DNA of 64,000 bases, taken from contig JAMZAV010003109.1 of assembly GCA_024449915.1 (NCBI GenBank), forward strand, positions 1 through 64,000, read 5' to 3'. This DNA comes from Sweltsa coloradensis (lineage: Eukaryota > Arthropoda > Insecta > Plecoptera > Chloroperlidae). The position numbers and the translations under genes were made by a program. The notes under the pieces were generated by a model. That model did no database searches. It had not been told where the DNA came from and saw only the letters and a program-made list of their open reading frames with translations. Positions 57,901-60,839 of the stretch are shown in pieces. The stretch's first letter is position 1. The number at the start of each line of letters is the position of its first letter.

Positions 57901-58707
57901 AAAAAAACTTCAAAACCTTTAACGTCGCTATTTTAACGAAAGTCCTTTGGCGTTTAAAGTAGGCCTACTTCATATTTAAAATAGCAACGTTAAAGGTTTA
58001 GTAGGTAGGCCTAGAGTATTTTTTTGAAAACGTTGCAAAAAATCGTTGTTGAAAAGTTGGACCCCCCCAGGTATAGAAGTGCCATTAAACTTACCTATTT
58101 TGATTCATTATAAACGCAAGGCCGGTAGGCCCCTATGGCAGGTAGGCCTAGTATAAAGGATATTTCATAGGGTCTAGGGCCCGGTAGGCCTAGCTAGGCC
58201 TACACAGTAGGCCTACACAAAAGTGTGGAATGAGGCATTAGTTTTAGACTAGGGACCTAGCCTAGCCTAGGCCTAGGCCCCAGAGGCTAGGCCTAGCCCT
58301 AGGCCCAGGGCTAGTCAGATCTAGACTAATGTTAGGCTAGGCCTAGCCTAGGCTAGGCCTAGTTAGGGCCTACCTTTGAAATTCTTTATGACCAGTTTCT
58401 TGGCTGTGCTCGGTCTTGGAGCCACAGGATTGTTCGTAAGTACAGGTGACACTCCATTTGGAGATGCAAATGCTGAGAAGTTGGCCCGTTTCGCTGGGGA
58501 TTCCATCGCAGTCCCAAAACCGTCTATAGAAAACTGGTTACGTGTATTAGGGGATGAGAAAGGATCGTCGGAGTAATTACGTCGACCCCCATCGGAAAGT
58601 CTTCCATCCAAATTATCTCCTTGTCCCCTCTCGTCCCATTCCAACATTCCAGAACTGTCATCACTCGTAAGTATTTCTTCACCCCTCTCAGACCCAGAGT
58701 CCGACAT
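2719..58707 (-). CDS. CUL4: Cullin-4, complete 13-exon coding region (joined exons)
   Basis: Scaffold of the CRL4 ubiquitin ligases: in known CUL4 proteins the N-terminal part binds DDB1 (substrate-receptor arm) and the C-terminal part binds RBX1 and carries NEDD8; these act in nucleus and cytoplasm on replication, repair and signalling substrates. Joining 13 minus-strand exons at GT-AG sites gives one open frame of 819 residues. Residues 1-102 are a Ser/Asp-rich extension; KKLVIKNF at about 103-110 opens the conserved body; cullin repeats follow to about 470; the cullin homology region with [17 protein letters not shown] lies around 508-525 and [12 protein letters not shown] around 587-598; the winged helix with IVRIMK ends at K765, the predicted neddylation lysine; the end is NQYNYVA. 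Human CUL4A is 759 and CUL4B about 900 residues. The ATG is the first after an in-frame TAG at 58717-58719, with a weak Kozak context. CUL4 identity is very secure; A/B assignment does not apply outside vertebrates. Confidence 0.96.
2863..2945. mobile_element. Truncated hAT-like end
   Basis: Starts TAGAGATGGACCGATACCGA, close to the terminus of the 2.3-kb hAT element at 17878. No matching right end follows, so it is a fragment in intron 12. Confidence 0.45.
3434..3586 (-). CDS. CUL4: CUL4 exon 12, residues 738-788, with the NEDD8 site
   Basis: Acceptor tttcag, donor AAG/gtaagc. Encodes [20 protein letters not shown], ending at Lys765, the residue that carries NEDD8 in this family, then [24 protein letters not shown]8 attachment is inferred from the family. 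Confidence 0.97.
4462..4632 (-). CDS. CUL4: CUL4 exon 11, residues 681-737
   Basis: Acceptor gttgctag, donor ACT/gtaagt, phase 0. Encodes [20 protein letters not shown] and [16 protein letters not shown], nearly identical to the winged-helix A segment of animal CUL4. Confidence 0.97.
5002..5360. mobile_element. Small hAT-like element with 8-bp duplication
   Basis: TIR TAGGGCTGGGTA at the left, TACCCCAGCACTA at the right; identical flanks GTTTAGGG at 4994-5001 and 5361-5368. Interior has CGATATCGATAT palindromes and the motif GGTGGAGGTGCCGGGT at about 5142-5157. Non-coding. Confidence 0.85.
6114..7212. mobile_element. Nested hAT-like element, same family
   Basis: TIR TAGGGCTGTGCGA and TCGCACAGCCCTA; perfect 8-bp duplications ATAATAAT at 6106-6113 and 7213-7220. 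Inserted within the element at 5400-8603. Interior is GGCCTA-rich and non-coding. Confidence 0.87.
7364..8479. mobile_element. Harbinger-like non-autonomous element, 3-bp duplication ATT
   Basis: Long TIR starting AGGTTCGTTCGCCTGTGCTG on both ends, flanked by ATT at 7361-7363 and 8480-8482. Tourist/PIF-Harbinger elements have similar GTTCG/GTTTG termini and 3-bp duplications, but normally TWA; the assignment is tentative. Interior carries CACTGCACTG tandem words and GGCCTA islands. Confidence 0.7.
8652..9405. mobile_element. Probable TA-flanked TIR element
   Basis: GGGAACCTAAGT at the left and the complement of GGGAACCTCAGT at the right, each next to TA. TIR is only 12 bases with one mismatch, so boundaries are less certain. 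No coding frame. Confidence 0.5.
9545..9564. repeat. Poly-C tract
   Basis: Run of C with one interrupting T, about 20 bases from the exon 10 donor, on the intron side. Confidence 0.9.
9584..9910 (-). CDS. CUL4: CUL4 exon 10, residues 572-680
   Basis: Largest internal exon (327 bases, 109 codons, phase 0). Acceptor gtgtttcag, donor GAG/gtacgg. Encodes the alpha/beta domain: [56 protein letters not shown] and ATGIE. Its third codon positions are visibly richer in G and C than those of the other exons. A 20-base C tract lies 20 bases beyond the donor, in the intron. Confidence 0.97.
9959..10998. mobile_element. hAT-like element (1.04 kb)
   Basis: TIR TAGGGATGTACGG versus TAGGGATGTGCGGG; flanks AAATAAAT and AGATAAAT agree at 7 of 8. 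Inserted at the AT-rich tail of the SINE that follows. No coding frame. Confidence 0.75.
11001..12008 (-). mobile_element. SINE family A, copy 1, interrupted by a hAT
   Basis: Shares with 31740-32160 and 49280-54175 the tail GAGTCTACCCACTCAGTC, CCAAGCCAACCCT and the stretch GGACGGCTCCAAAGTCAC. Orientation is minus by the tRNA-like head of the complete copy at 32087-32159. This copy lacks the head and is split by the hAT at 11231-11914. Confidence 0.75.
11231..11914. mobile_element. hAT-like element inside SINE copy 1
   Basis: TIR TAGAGGTAGTGAAAAATGG versus TATAGGTAATGAGAAATGG; perfect duplications ACAATATC at 11223-11230 and 11915-11922. Interior carries the AACGAAATTCGCGAA motif and GGTGGAGGTGCCGG also found in other hAT elements here. 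Confidence 0.83.
12009..12330 (-). mobile_element. hAT-like fragment related to 21641-22569
   Basis: Reverse complement follows the left part of the element at 21641 (ATATCGATCAAT, ATTATTTCCCGAAA, GCAGAACTTCATAAAATATT). Its terminus TAAGTTGCC at 12330 corresponds to TAGGGCTGCC. The other end is lost where it abuts the SINE. Confidence 0.6.
12390..12499 (-). CDS. CUL4: CUL4 exon 9, residues 536-571
   Basis: Acceptor gttccag, donor ACC/gtgagt. Short exon encoding [20 protein letters not shown] and [16 protein letters not shown], the four-helix bundle of the cullin C-terminal domain. Confidence 0.97.
12660..14018 (-). mobile_element. Helitron/HINE-like element, copy 1, with hAT inserted
   Basis: 5' end TGGATGAG at 14018, 3' end with GCTCATCC, hairpin AACGC..GCGTT and terminal TTAG at 12660. 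Flanks are T on both sides. It lies in intron 8 and is split by the hAT at 12843-13648. Contains the ACCCGTTTGGTCAGAATCGG block common to the family. Confidence 0.75.
12843..13648. mobile_element. hAT-like element (806 bp), perfect 8-bp duplication
   Basis: TIR CAGGGCTGCC and GGCAGCCCTG; duplications CTTTAATC at 12835-12842 and 13649-13656. Subterminal TTTTCACGGATATTT occurs at both ends in direct orientation. Non-coding. Confidence 0.93.
14095..14286 (-). CDS. CUL4: CUL4 exon 8, residues 472-534
   Basis: Acceptor atatttcag, donor AAAA/gtaagt. Encodes [19 protein letters not shown] and [19 protein letters not shown], the cullin signature at the start of the C-terminal domain that recruits RBX1. 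The split codon A|GC gives Ser535. Confidence 0.97.
14681..15022 (+). pseudogene. Penelope-like element fragment, GIY-YIG nuclease region
   Basis: Translates, with a frameshift near 14750, to [11 protein letters not shown], then [40 protein letters not shown] and [11 protein letters not shown]. This order (CxCGK-Y-I-G, TR-x-KEH, E-x-IEI-x-K, N-x-N-x-D-G-Y-x-LS-W) is that of the C-terminal GIY-YIG endonuclease of Penelope-like retroelements. The third motif residue is Ser rather than Gly, and the reverse transcriptase part is missing, so it is a dead 5'-truncated copy lying in intron 7. Confidence 0.82.
15204..15580. mobile_element. TTAA-flanked foldback MITE (377 bp)
   Basis: Inverted repeats of about 130 bases starting GAGGATGGGATAGTCGCGAA, each next to TTAA (15200-15203 and 15581-15584). 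TTAA duplication is the hallmark of piggyBac elements; the TIR itself is not one I recognise. Non-coding. Confidence 0.8.
15940..16129 (-). CDS. CUL4: CUL4 exon 7, residues 408-470
   Basis: Acceptor ttccgcag, donor ATAG/gtgagt. Encodes [40 protein letters not shown] and RANKPAELI. The NKPAELI motif marks the approach to the cullin homology region. G|CC makes Ala471 with exon 8. Confidence 0.96.
16130..17148. other. Intron 6 sequence, nothing recognised
   Basis: AT-rich sequence with a short TTTA-type run at about 16300-16330 and no other feature. Confidence 0.4.
17149..17652. mobile_element. Harbinger-like MITE (504 bp), 3-bp duplication CAA
   Basis: TIR AGGTCTGTTCGTTTGTC and its complement; flanks CAA at 17146-17148 and 17653-17655. 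Interior repeats ACTCTAGATC-type words and has an A/T run near 17456-17502. Termini resemble the element at 7364-8479. Confidence 0.75.
17878..20220. mobile_element. hAT-like element (2.3 kb), perfect 8-bp duplication
   Basis: TIR TAGAGCTGGACCGATTCC and GGAATCGGTCCAGCTCTA; duplications ATTTTAAG at 17870-17877 and 20221-20228. Contains GGCCTA-rich blocks, an AGCGAGCGAAGCGAGCG stretch at 18769 and a 311-base tandem repeat. No transposase frame. Confidence 0.92.
18886..19505 (+). repeat. Tandem repeat, two units of about 311 bases
   Basis: Unit 1 begins GATAGCGTTCGAACGGAGGC at 18886 and unit 2 begins GATAGCGGTCGAACGGAGGC at 19197; both run through AATGTCCGTCCGGTCACG and end near CCATGGCAACG. 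The units are nearly identical. Confidence 0.88.
20727..20894 (-). CDS. CUL4: CUL4 exon 6, residues 352-407
   Basis: Acceptor gttctag, donor AAG/gtaatg, phase 0 at both ends. Encodes [37 protein letters not shown] and ends NLYIK, matching cullin repeat 3 of CUL4. It is among the less conserved exons in its second half ([11 protein letters not shown]). Confidence 0.95.
20978..21335. repeat. Direct repeat pair about 315 bases apart
   Basis: AATAATAGGGAAGGTCCAAA near 20990 and AATAATAGGGAAGGTCCACA near 21304, both followed by TATTGGCCA. No TIR or duplication was found, so the nature of the unit is unknown. Confidence 0.55.
21641..22569 (+). mobile_element. hAT-like element, right end missing
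   Basis: Begins TAGGGCTGCC followed by ATCGAT-rich sequence, like the element at 24237. No GGCAGCCCTA follows; sequence runs straight into the Helitron-like copy at 22570. Interior contains a GC-rich block at 21840-21970 shared with 12009-12130. Confidence 0.6.
22570..23107 (+). mobile_element. Helitron/HINE-like element, copy 2 (538 bp)
   Basis: Starts T|TGGATGAGCGAAGCGAAG, contains GCATATGCGATCTTGAT and the block shared with copies at 12660, 40232 and 61987, then GCTCATCC, hairpin AACGCGGCGGGACTAAAGCG and terminal CTAG|T at 23107. Complete and uninterrupted. Confidence 0.83.
23108..23660. other. Intron 5 sequence, nothing recognised
   Basis: Unassigned sequence with a few AATAAA-like words. 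It could be a degraded retroelement end but I see no boundary. Confidence 0.35.
23663..23828 (-). CDS. CUL4: CUL4 exon 5, residues 297-351
   Basis: Acceptor tttacag, donor ACC/gtaagt. Encodes [18 protein letters not shown] and [16 protein letters not shown], the well conserved repeat-2 helices of CUL4, and ends WPLIHT in phase 0. Confidence 0.96.
24237..25911. mobile_element. hAT-like element with a nested TA-flanked element
   Basis: TIR TAGGGCTGCC and GGCAGCCCTA; perfect duplications GTAAAAAC at 24229-24236 and 25912-25919. Subterminal sequence is rich in CGATATCGATA at both ends. Contains the element at 24299-25339. Confidence 0.93.
24299..25339. mobile_element. Pogo/Tigger-like non-autonomous element (1.04 kb)
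   Basis: TIR CAGTAAGATCCCTCTTATCC and its complement, flanked by TA on both sides (24297-24298, 25340-25341). CAGT termini, a TTATCCG end and TA duplication fit the pogo/Tigger branch of Tc1-mariner. Interior has GGCCTA blocks and a GC-rich segment at 24890-25050. No transposase. Confidence 0.88.
27180..27600. repeat. Palindromic repeat, copy 1 of 3
   Basis: Contains ATTTGAATGAACAAAATCGG and, 60-80 bases on, its near complement CCGATTTTGTTCATTCAAAT, within a longer inverted repeat including ATTAATA and AATAATTATAAG. Related copies at 27650-28010 and 30590-30925. Confidence 0.75.
27650..28010. repeat. Palindromic repeat, copy 2 of 3
   Basis: Same unit as at 27180, with ATTTGAATGAACATAATCGG and CCGACTTTGTTCATTCAAAT; the intervening loop is shorter. 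Confidence 0.75.
28109..28279. repeat. Two poly-C tracts
   Basis: Runs of about 18-19 C at 28109-28128 and 28261-28279. Lengths may not be reliable. Confidence 0.85.
28412..28484 (-). other. tRNA-like sequence, GGA anticodon position
   Basis: 73-base cloverleaf: acceptor GTCCTGA/TTGGGGC (with wobble pairs), D stem GTCT/AGAC, anticodon stem TCCAC/GTGGG with loop CTGGAAT, T loop TTCGATT. The T stem pairs at only 3 of 5 positions, and a GGA (Ser) anticodon without the long variable arm is not canonical. Flanked by inverted copies of ACAATTCAGAAATTAAAA. Most likely a tRNA-derived repeat, not a functional tRNA. Confidence 0.6.
29709..29777. repeat. (ATT)n microsatellite
   Basis: About 22 uninterrupted ATT units. 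Confidence 0.97.
29870..30200. other. GC-rich island within the TTAA-flanked element
   Basis: Composition differs sharply from its AT-rich surroundings, with GACGGCGACGACGAC-type words. Frames exist on both strands but look low-complexity; none is recognised. Confidence 0.5.
30590..30925. repeat. Palindromic repeat, copy 3 of 3
   Basis: Same unit as at 27180 and 27650, 3 kb away in the same orientation, with CCGATTTTGTTCATTCCAAT on the right arm. Confidence 0.75.
31330..31359. repeat. (AATC)n microsatellite
   Basis: Seven or so AATC units followed by a T run. Confidence 0.95.
31740..32159 (-). mobile_element. SINE family A, complete copy with tRNA-like head
   Basis: Head at 32087-32159 (minus): a 73-base cloverleaf with anticodon loop TTCCAAT (CCA, Trp position), degraded stems and B-box-like GGTTCGATTCC. 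Body follows through GTGACTTTGGAGCCGTCC and AGGGTTGGCTTGGTCACTTT to ACTGAGTGGGTAGACTT and an AT-rich tail at about 31740-31760. Copies at 11001 and 49280 share the body. A tRNA-headed SINE of about 420 bases. Confidence 0.8.
32411..32599 (-). CDS. CUL4: CUL4 exon 4, residues 234-295
   Basis: Acceptor tgtctag, donor ACAA/gtaaga. Starts [11 protein letters not shown] and includes [14 protein letters not shown] and [18 protein letters not shown], matching the end of repeat 1 and start of repeat 2 of CUL4. Split codon AA|G gives Lys296. Confidence 0.96.
33288..33832. mobile_element. TA-flanked TIR element, copy 1
   Basis: TIR CTTGTTCATTAACGGGACCC and the complement of CTTGTTCATTAACGAGACCC, flanked by TA (33286-33287, 33833-33834). 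Contains the palindromic core AACCTTTAACGTCG..CGACGTTAAAGG at 33541-33625. The frame across the left half has no recognised domain. Confidence 0.85.
33966..34155 (-). CDS. CUL4: CUL4 exon 3, residues 170-233
   Basis: Acceptor cactag, donor ATATG/gtgagt. Encodes the segment with [18 protein letters not shown] and [12 protein letters not shown], a strongly conserved part of cullin repeat 1 in CUL4. The split codon TG|G gives Trp233 with exon 4. Confidence 0.96.
34160..36590. other. Intron 2 sequence with little recognised
   Basis: GGCCTA-rich patches, a CT run at 34776-34790 and a tRNA-like fragment at 36205-36257. Two copies of GATACGGGCGTACTC occur at 35517 and 35561. No gene is supported. 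Confidence 0.4.
36205..36257 (-). repeat. 3' part of a tRNA-like repeat
   Basis: Minus-strand CTGGAATGTGGGAGA and CGGGTTCGAACCCCG match the anticodon and T regions of the tRNA-like sequence at 28412-28484, and the same ACAATTCAGAAGTTAAAA sequence follows. The 5' half is missing. Confidence 0.65.
37099..37871 (-). mobile_element. Helitron/HINE-like element, copy 3
   Basis: 5' TGGATGAGCGTAGCGAGCG at 37871 (minus), 3' hairpin and CTAG at 37099. Interior consists of repeated units of about 130 bases (CGATTGCGCTCAAATTT, TTAAGGTTCTGTGAAAAA, AAGCATGTAGGTGTTATAAG). Inserted in the hAT at 36591-38426. Confidence 0.82.
37881..38240 (+). pseudogene. hAT transposase N-terminal remnant (BED zinc finger)
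   Basis: Translates to [20 protein letters not shown] followed by LEGC, a CxxC..HxxxC arrangement as in BED fingers of hAT transposases, then a Thr/Ser/Gly-rich linker, the acidic SSDEDEDD and a stop. The catalytic core is absent, so it is a non-autonomous derivative. The frame continues upstream only into the inserted repeat. Confidence 0.7.
38488..38661 (-). CDS. CUL4: CUL4 exon 2, residues 112-169
   Basis: Acceptor ttctttcag, donor ACAG/gttagt. Encodes [18 protein letters not shown] and [15 protein letters not shown], the first helices of cullin repeat 1, which in CUL4 contact DDB1. Phase fits exon 1 (G|AA gives Glu112) and exon 3 (G|AA gives Glu170). Confidence 0.96.
38681..39517 (+). 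pseudogene. LINE reverse transcriptase C-terminal fragment (jockey-like)
   Basis: Frame reads FKEDTLL (a degraded FADDT), then [20 protein letters not shown] and [16 protein letters not shown]. After a frameshift near 38955 it continues [20 protein letters not shown] and [10 protein letters not shown], and after further stops ends [13 protein letters not shown]. This is the thumb and C-terminal region of non-LTR retrotransposon reverse transcriptases of jockey/CR1 type. 5'-truncated within the catalytic domain and broken; antisense to CUL4 and starting 19 bases from exon 2. Confidence 0.85.
40232..41007 (-). mobile_element. Helitron/HINE-like element, copy 4 (776 bp)
   Basis: 5' TGGATGAGCGTAGCGAGCG, a poly-T/A tract, two tandem blocks of about 190 bases with ACCCGTTTGGTCAGAATCGG, then GCTCATCC, hairpin and CTAG. 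Flanked by T on both sides. Confidence 0.85.
41008..42846. other. Intron 1 sequence, nothing recognised
   Basis: AT-rich sequence with scattered GGCCTA words; no element boundary, RNA or coding frame was found. Confidence 0.4.
42851..42933. repeat. (GTAT)n microsatellite
   Basis: About 21 perfect GTAT units. Confidence 0.98.
43655..45115 (+). pseudogene. Non-LTR retrotransposon reverse transcriptase, broken (CR1/L2/Rex1-like)
   Basis: Frame pieces 43727-44023, 44027-44416 and 44595-44984 read in order: [83 protein letters not shown] (catalytic FADD), [11 protein letters not shown]. The tail is [39 protein letters not shown] and [11 protein letters not shown]. This is the RT plus C-terminal region of CR1/L2-type LINEs. 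One in-frame stop and several frameshifts; 5' end and endonuclease missing. The element's 3' end may be the ATGTTATGTTATG at 45175-45187. Confidence 0.92.
45712..46489. mobile_element. hAT-like (Charlie-type ends) element
   Basis: Begins CAGGGGTCGGTAACCTTTTT and ends GGTTCCTGACCCCTGG. Such CAGGGGT..CAACCTTTTT termini are typical of Charlie-type hATs. The flanking 8-mers agree only partly, so an old insertion. No transposase. Confidence 0.72.
46490..47710. other. Intron 1 sequence with ATCGAT-rich remnant
   Basis: 47300-47690 holds CGATAATCGATAATC-type words on the left and TCGATTCGATAAT on the right, like the subterminal parts of the TAGGGCTGCC elements, but ends were not found. The rest is unassigned. 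Confidence 0.35.
47711..47836. mobile_element. TA-flanked TIR element, copy 2 (126 bp)
   Basis: Same TIR CTTGTTCATTAACGGGACCC as at 33288, flanked by TA. Nearly the whole length is palindromic (GTAGGTTACT/AGTAACCTAC) with a C tract at the centre. Internally deleted relative to copy 1. Confidence 0.87.
48253..49115. mobile_element. hAT-like element (863 bp), perfect 8-bp duplication
   Basis: TIR TAGTGTTGGCAA and TTGCCAACAC(AA); duplications CCGGTAGG at 48245-48252 and 49116-49123. Subterminal AAAATTTTC words at both ends. Non-coding. Confidence 0.88.
49812..51556 (+). mobile_element. TA-inserting element, tandem unit 1 (1745 bp)
   Basis: Starts GGGTCAATGGGGGTAAGTGT; right TIR ACACTTACCCCCATTGAC at its end. 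TA duplication at 49810-49811 and 53301-53302 flanks the pair. Contains the degraded transposase tail at 50274-50990. TIR-like GGCAAGTGTGGC words also occur inside. Confidence 0.9.
50274..50990 (+). pseudogene. Transposase C-terminal remnant, unit 1
   Basis: Three frames carry a Lys-rich piece ([29 protein letters not shown]), then an acidic piece with [20 protein letters not shown] and [12 protein letters not shown], then [40 protein letters not shown] and a stop. The pattern (Lys-rich linker, acidic Ser stretch, G-x-FVLV, ..VLGxLPxP) resembles the C-terminal part of pogo/jerky-type transposases, which fits the TA duplication. DNA-binding and DDE parts are absent. This copy has a stop (TAA) before VNGAF where unit 2 reads Leu. 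Confidence 0.6.
51557..53300 (+). mobile_element. TA-inserting element, tandem unit 2 (1744 bp)
   Basis: Nearly identical to unit 1 (few substitutions and short indels) and joined head-to-tail: unit 1 ends ..TTGAC and unit 2 begins GGGTCAA with no TA between. Ends CCCCCATTGACCC followed by TA. Confidence 0.9.
52020..52731 (+). pseudogene. Transposase C-terminal remnant, unit 2
   Basis: Second copy of the remnant described at 50274. The acidic piece is open through [20 protein letters not shown], then shifts frame to the [20 protein letters not shown] part and stops at 52729. Not functional. Confidence 0.6.
53399..53982. mobile_element. hAT-like element (584 bp), perfect 8-bp duplication
   Basis: TIR CAGTGTTGGG and CCCAACACTG; duplications GCGATAAA at 53391-53398 and 53983-53990. 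Subterminal AAAAGTTCAAGTTC words in both orientations. Inserted in SINE copy 3. A truncated duplicate lies at 49428-49691. Confidence 0.93.
54252..54626. mobile_element. Harbinger-like MITE (375 bp), TTA duplication
   Basis: Long TIR AGCATCATTCACAATTAGTT flanked by TTA on both sides (54249-54251, 54627-54629), the classic 3-bp target of PIF/Harbinger. Subterminal CTAAGGCGTAAGGCGCAAG repeats. It sits within a stretch rich in CAAGATCTTGTCAA words (54190-54700) that may be another element. Confidence 0.8.
55193..55683 (+). mobile_element. Helitron/HINE-like element, subfamily 2, 5'-truncated
   Basis: Units with GAGCGCAATCGAAAAATTAT (about 140 bases each), then GCTCATCCAACAACGCGCC, hairpin AACGC..GCGTT, GCAAAGCTTC and terminal TTAG|T. 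The TGGATGAG 5' end is missing. Confidence 0.75.
55690..57838. other. Intron 1 sequence, little recognised
   Basis: Contains a degenerate tandem pattern at 56797-57010 with TTTAACCATAGCTA words at irregular spacing, and GGCCTA words. Frames at 56046-56265 overlap on both strands and have no recognised domain. Confidence 0.4.
57839..58083. mobile_element. Palindromic MITE (245 bp)
   Basis: TIR GGCACTTCTATACCTGGGGG and TCCAACTTTTCAACAACGAT with complements at the right end. Interior holds the AACCTTTAACGTCGCTATTT core. No convincing duplication. Confidence 0.82.
58200..58372. repeat. GGCCTA-rich island next to exon 1
   Basis: Most of the stretch is made of CTAGGCCTAGG-type words. It ends at the exon 1 donor. 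Confidence 0.85.
58374..58707 (-). CDS. CUL4: CUL4 exon 1 (coding), residues 1-111
   Basis: Encodes the whole N-terminal extension and the start of the conserved body ([12 protein letters not shown]). The extension is rich in Ser, Asp and Gly, with [16 protein letters not shown] around residues 70-85, which resembles the short basic/FSA segment at the start of vertebrate CUL4A. Donor is AAAG/gtaggc; the first base of codon 112 is in this exon. Whether an untranslated exon lies further upstream cannot be seen. Confidence 0.93.
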
Positions 58708-59350
58708 TAATAGGAGCTAGGCCCCTAGTAGGTCTGCGTATATCACAAAAATTCAAACGTTCGTAAACACCACGTTTAGGCCTAGGCCTATCACCTAAGA
58801 GCAACAACAGCTGCTGCCTGCTGTTAACAAAATAGGCCTAGCCTAGTAGGCCTAGGTTAGCCTAGGCCAGTGATAGGACTAGGGCCTAGGCGTAAAAACG
58901 AGTTCACTCACGACTTGGCTTCTCAAAAAACTAAAATAATACGATTTTCTACATTCTGCGATGAATGACGAAAAACAATTCCGTTAATTCCAATAAACTT
59001 TGGCTAGACAAACAATTTTTGTCGAAAGACAGCGTTCCTTCTGTGTGATCATAGCCATAAGGTACGCGCAGTTTCTACAAAAACTCGATGAACTTTAAGA
59101 GGCGGAGTAAGAATTTTCAAAATGTCTGCTTGGAAATCGTTGTTGTTGTTGTTTTTATGTACGAGATTGAGGTTTGGGCGGGAAGGTGTCTAGAATGCAG
59201 TACTTTCGTACCATTTCGGATAACATGAATAAAAATCAACATTTTCCTGTTGGTTTTTCACCCTCGGACAAAAATCAGATAACTAAATAACTTATTTCTC
59301 GTGCATAGCCCCTTTTACCATTTAGGTCACAGATTTTTTCGTGCGAGCCC
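58708..59350 (-). promoter_or_regulatory. Presumed 5' UTR and promoter region of CUL4
   Basis: Sequence upstream of the start codon without a recognised element apart from GGCCTA-rich patches. On the minus strand a TTCCCGCC-type E2F/Sp1-like site lies at about 59176-59183, some 470 bases before the ATG. No TATA box is evident. Promoter location is an inference from position only. Confidence 0.3.
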
Positions 59351-59864
59351 TCAAAGTTCGTACAAAATTACATTTTTAAAAGTTGTTTGACCAAACGAGG
59401 ACAAAATTTGTAAAACTAGCCATGTACGATTATTGGTATCACCAGTACCGGTACCCCTTGATCGATGAAGAAATGTTGGAAGTAGTTAAAATATCACAAA
59501 CGCACATTTTCGGCTCGAACGGTAGCGTTCCCATGCTAATTTCATTGACATTTAGGCCGTTCAGTTGGCGAATTTATAAATCACAGTCACACACCAATAT
59601 GACCTAAGTCACCTACAAGTCTGCGAGAGAAGGCAATAACTTTGTAAGACGCCAAAAATTAAAATTTGTTGTGAACACGATTTAAAAAATCCCTGGAAGC
59701 CATTCCCCCCCACCCCTCCCCCACCACTGGTAATTTTATCCCTGGGTCTGTTTTACTGAAAGGATTCGCCGCCGGGGATAACTAAATCCCCCCACTGGAT
59801 ACCCATCCATAGATAGAGTTATACTTGTGCACTGTACCAGTCAAGCTGAATAAAGATATTATTA

Positions 59865-59930
59865 CTTGGAAGCTTCGCAAACGCTTTTTCAGTCGCGTTG
59901 TTGGTGAGCGTAATAATTGTTTAAGGGGTT
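59865..59930 (-). mobile_element. 3' end fragment of Helitron-like subfamily 2
   Basis: Minus strand reads GCTCACCAACAACGCG, the AACGC..GCGTT hairpin and GCGAAGCTTCCAAG. Followed at higher positions by unrelated AT-rich sequence until 60840, so it may be the 3' end of a single interrupted copy with 60840-61242. Confidence 0.65.
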
Positions 59931-60005
59931 ATTTCAATGAAAATGTATGAAAAACCAGCAATTTTGCATTATTATTGATTTAATTGTTTTTTAAGTTTAC
60001 TTTTT

Positions 60006-60167
60006 GGTACTCTTTCGGTTGGTATGGACAGTTTTTTTTATGTGTACCTACAAAACCTTTAACGTCGCTATTTTAAATCTAAAGTACCCACAAAACCTTT
60101 AACGTTGCTATTTTAAATCTAAAGTACCTACTGATCAAAAACTGTCCATACCAACCGAAAGAGTTCC
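60006..60167. mobile_element. Small hAT-like MITE (162 bp), 8-bp duplication
   Basis: TIR GGTACTCTTTCGGTTGGTAT versus GGAACTCTTTCGGTTGGTAT; perfect duplications TACTTTTT at 59998-60005 and 60168-60175. Interior has two direct copies of AACCTTTAACGTYGCTATTT. Confidence 0.88.
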
Positions 60168-60839
60168 TACTTTTTTATTTATTGACTACCTAAATTTATT
60201 TTATGTTGATATAATGCTAAAAGTATGATATTTTTCTTGAGCGCTGCATGCTATTTTGCATGGGAAAATGGCTTACCGGTATTGATATTAGGCCTAATCT
60301 AGGGCTGTATAGAGTGTTATTCATTAACAATTTTAGTTAATTTTAAAGAATCCTAGATTAACAGGTGATAAAGGCCCAGTGAATTCATGTAAAATAAATA
60401 AACAGAACCTTTAGAGTTTAGGCTATGTTATAGGGCCTACTCAAATTTACCAAAAAGAACATAAATAAACTTTAAATGCTATTACCCTACCTATCTCAAA
60501 ACTTTTATTCTAGCACATTTGCTAACATATTATCCTACTTCTTCTAAAGTTTTCAAGATAAAAAGATAATTTATTTTTTAATATGCTCACAAGTATTATT
60601 CTGACATAATCATTAGACACTTTTTGGTGAGAATTATAGTTTTTTAATTAAAATATGGGAAATATAGATTTGTTACAAAAAACATACATTTTTCAACAAT
60701 GCAAAGGCAAAATAATCATATTTATCAAACAAAACGAAAATTATAAAATCCGTCTGGTGAATGTTTAGGTGTATTATTTTATTTTTTAAGCTTCAACATC
60801 TTTCACTTGAAAAAAAATTGTAAAAGCCTTAGAATTATC

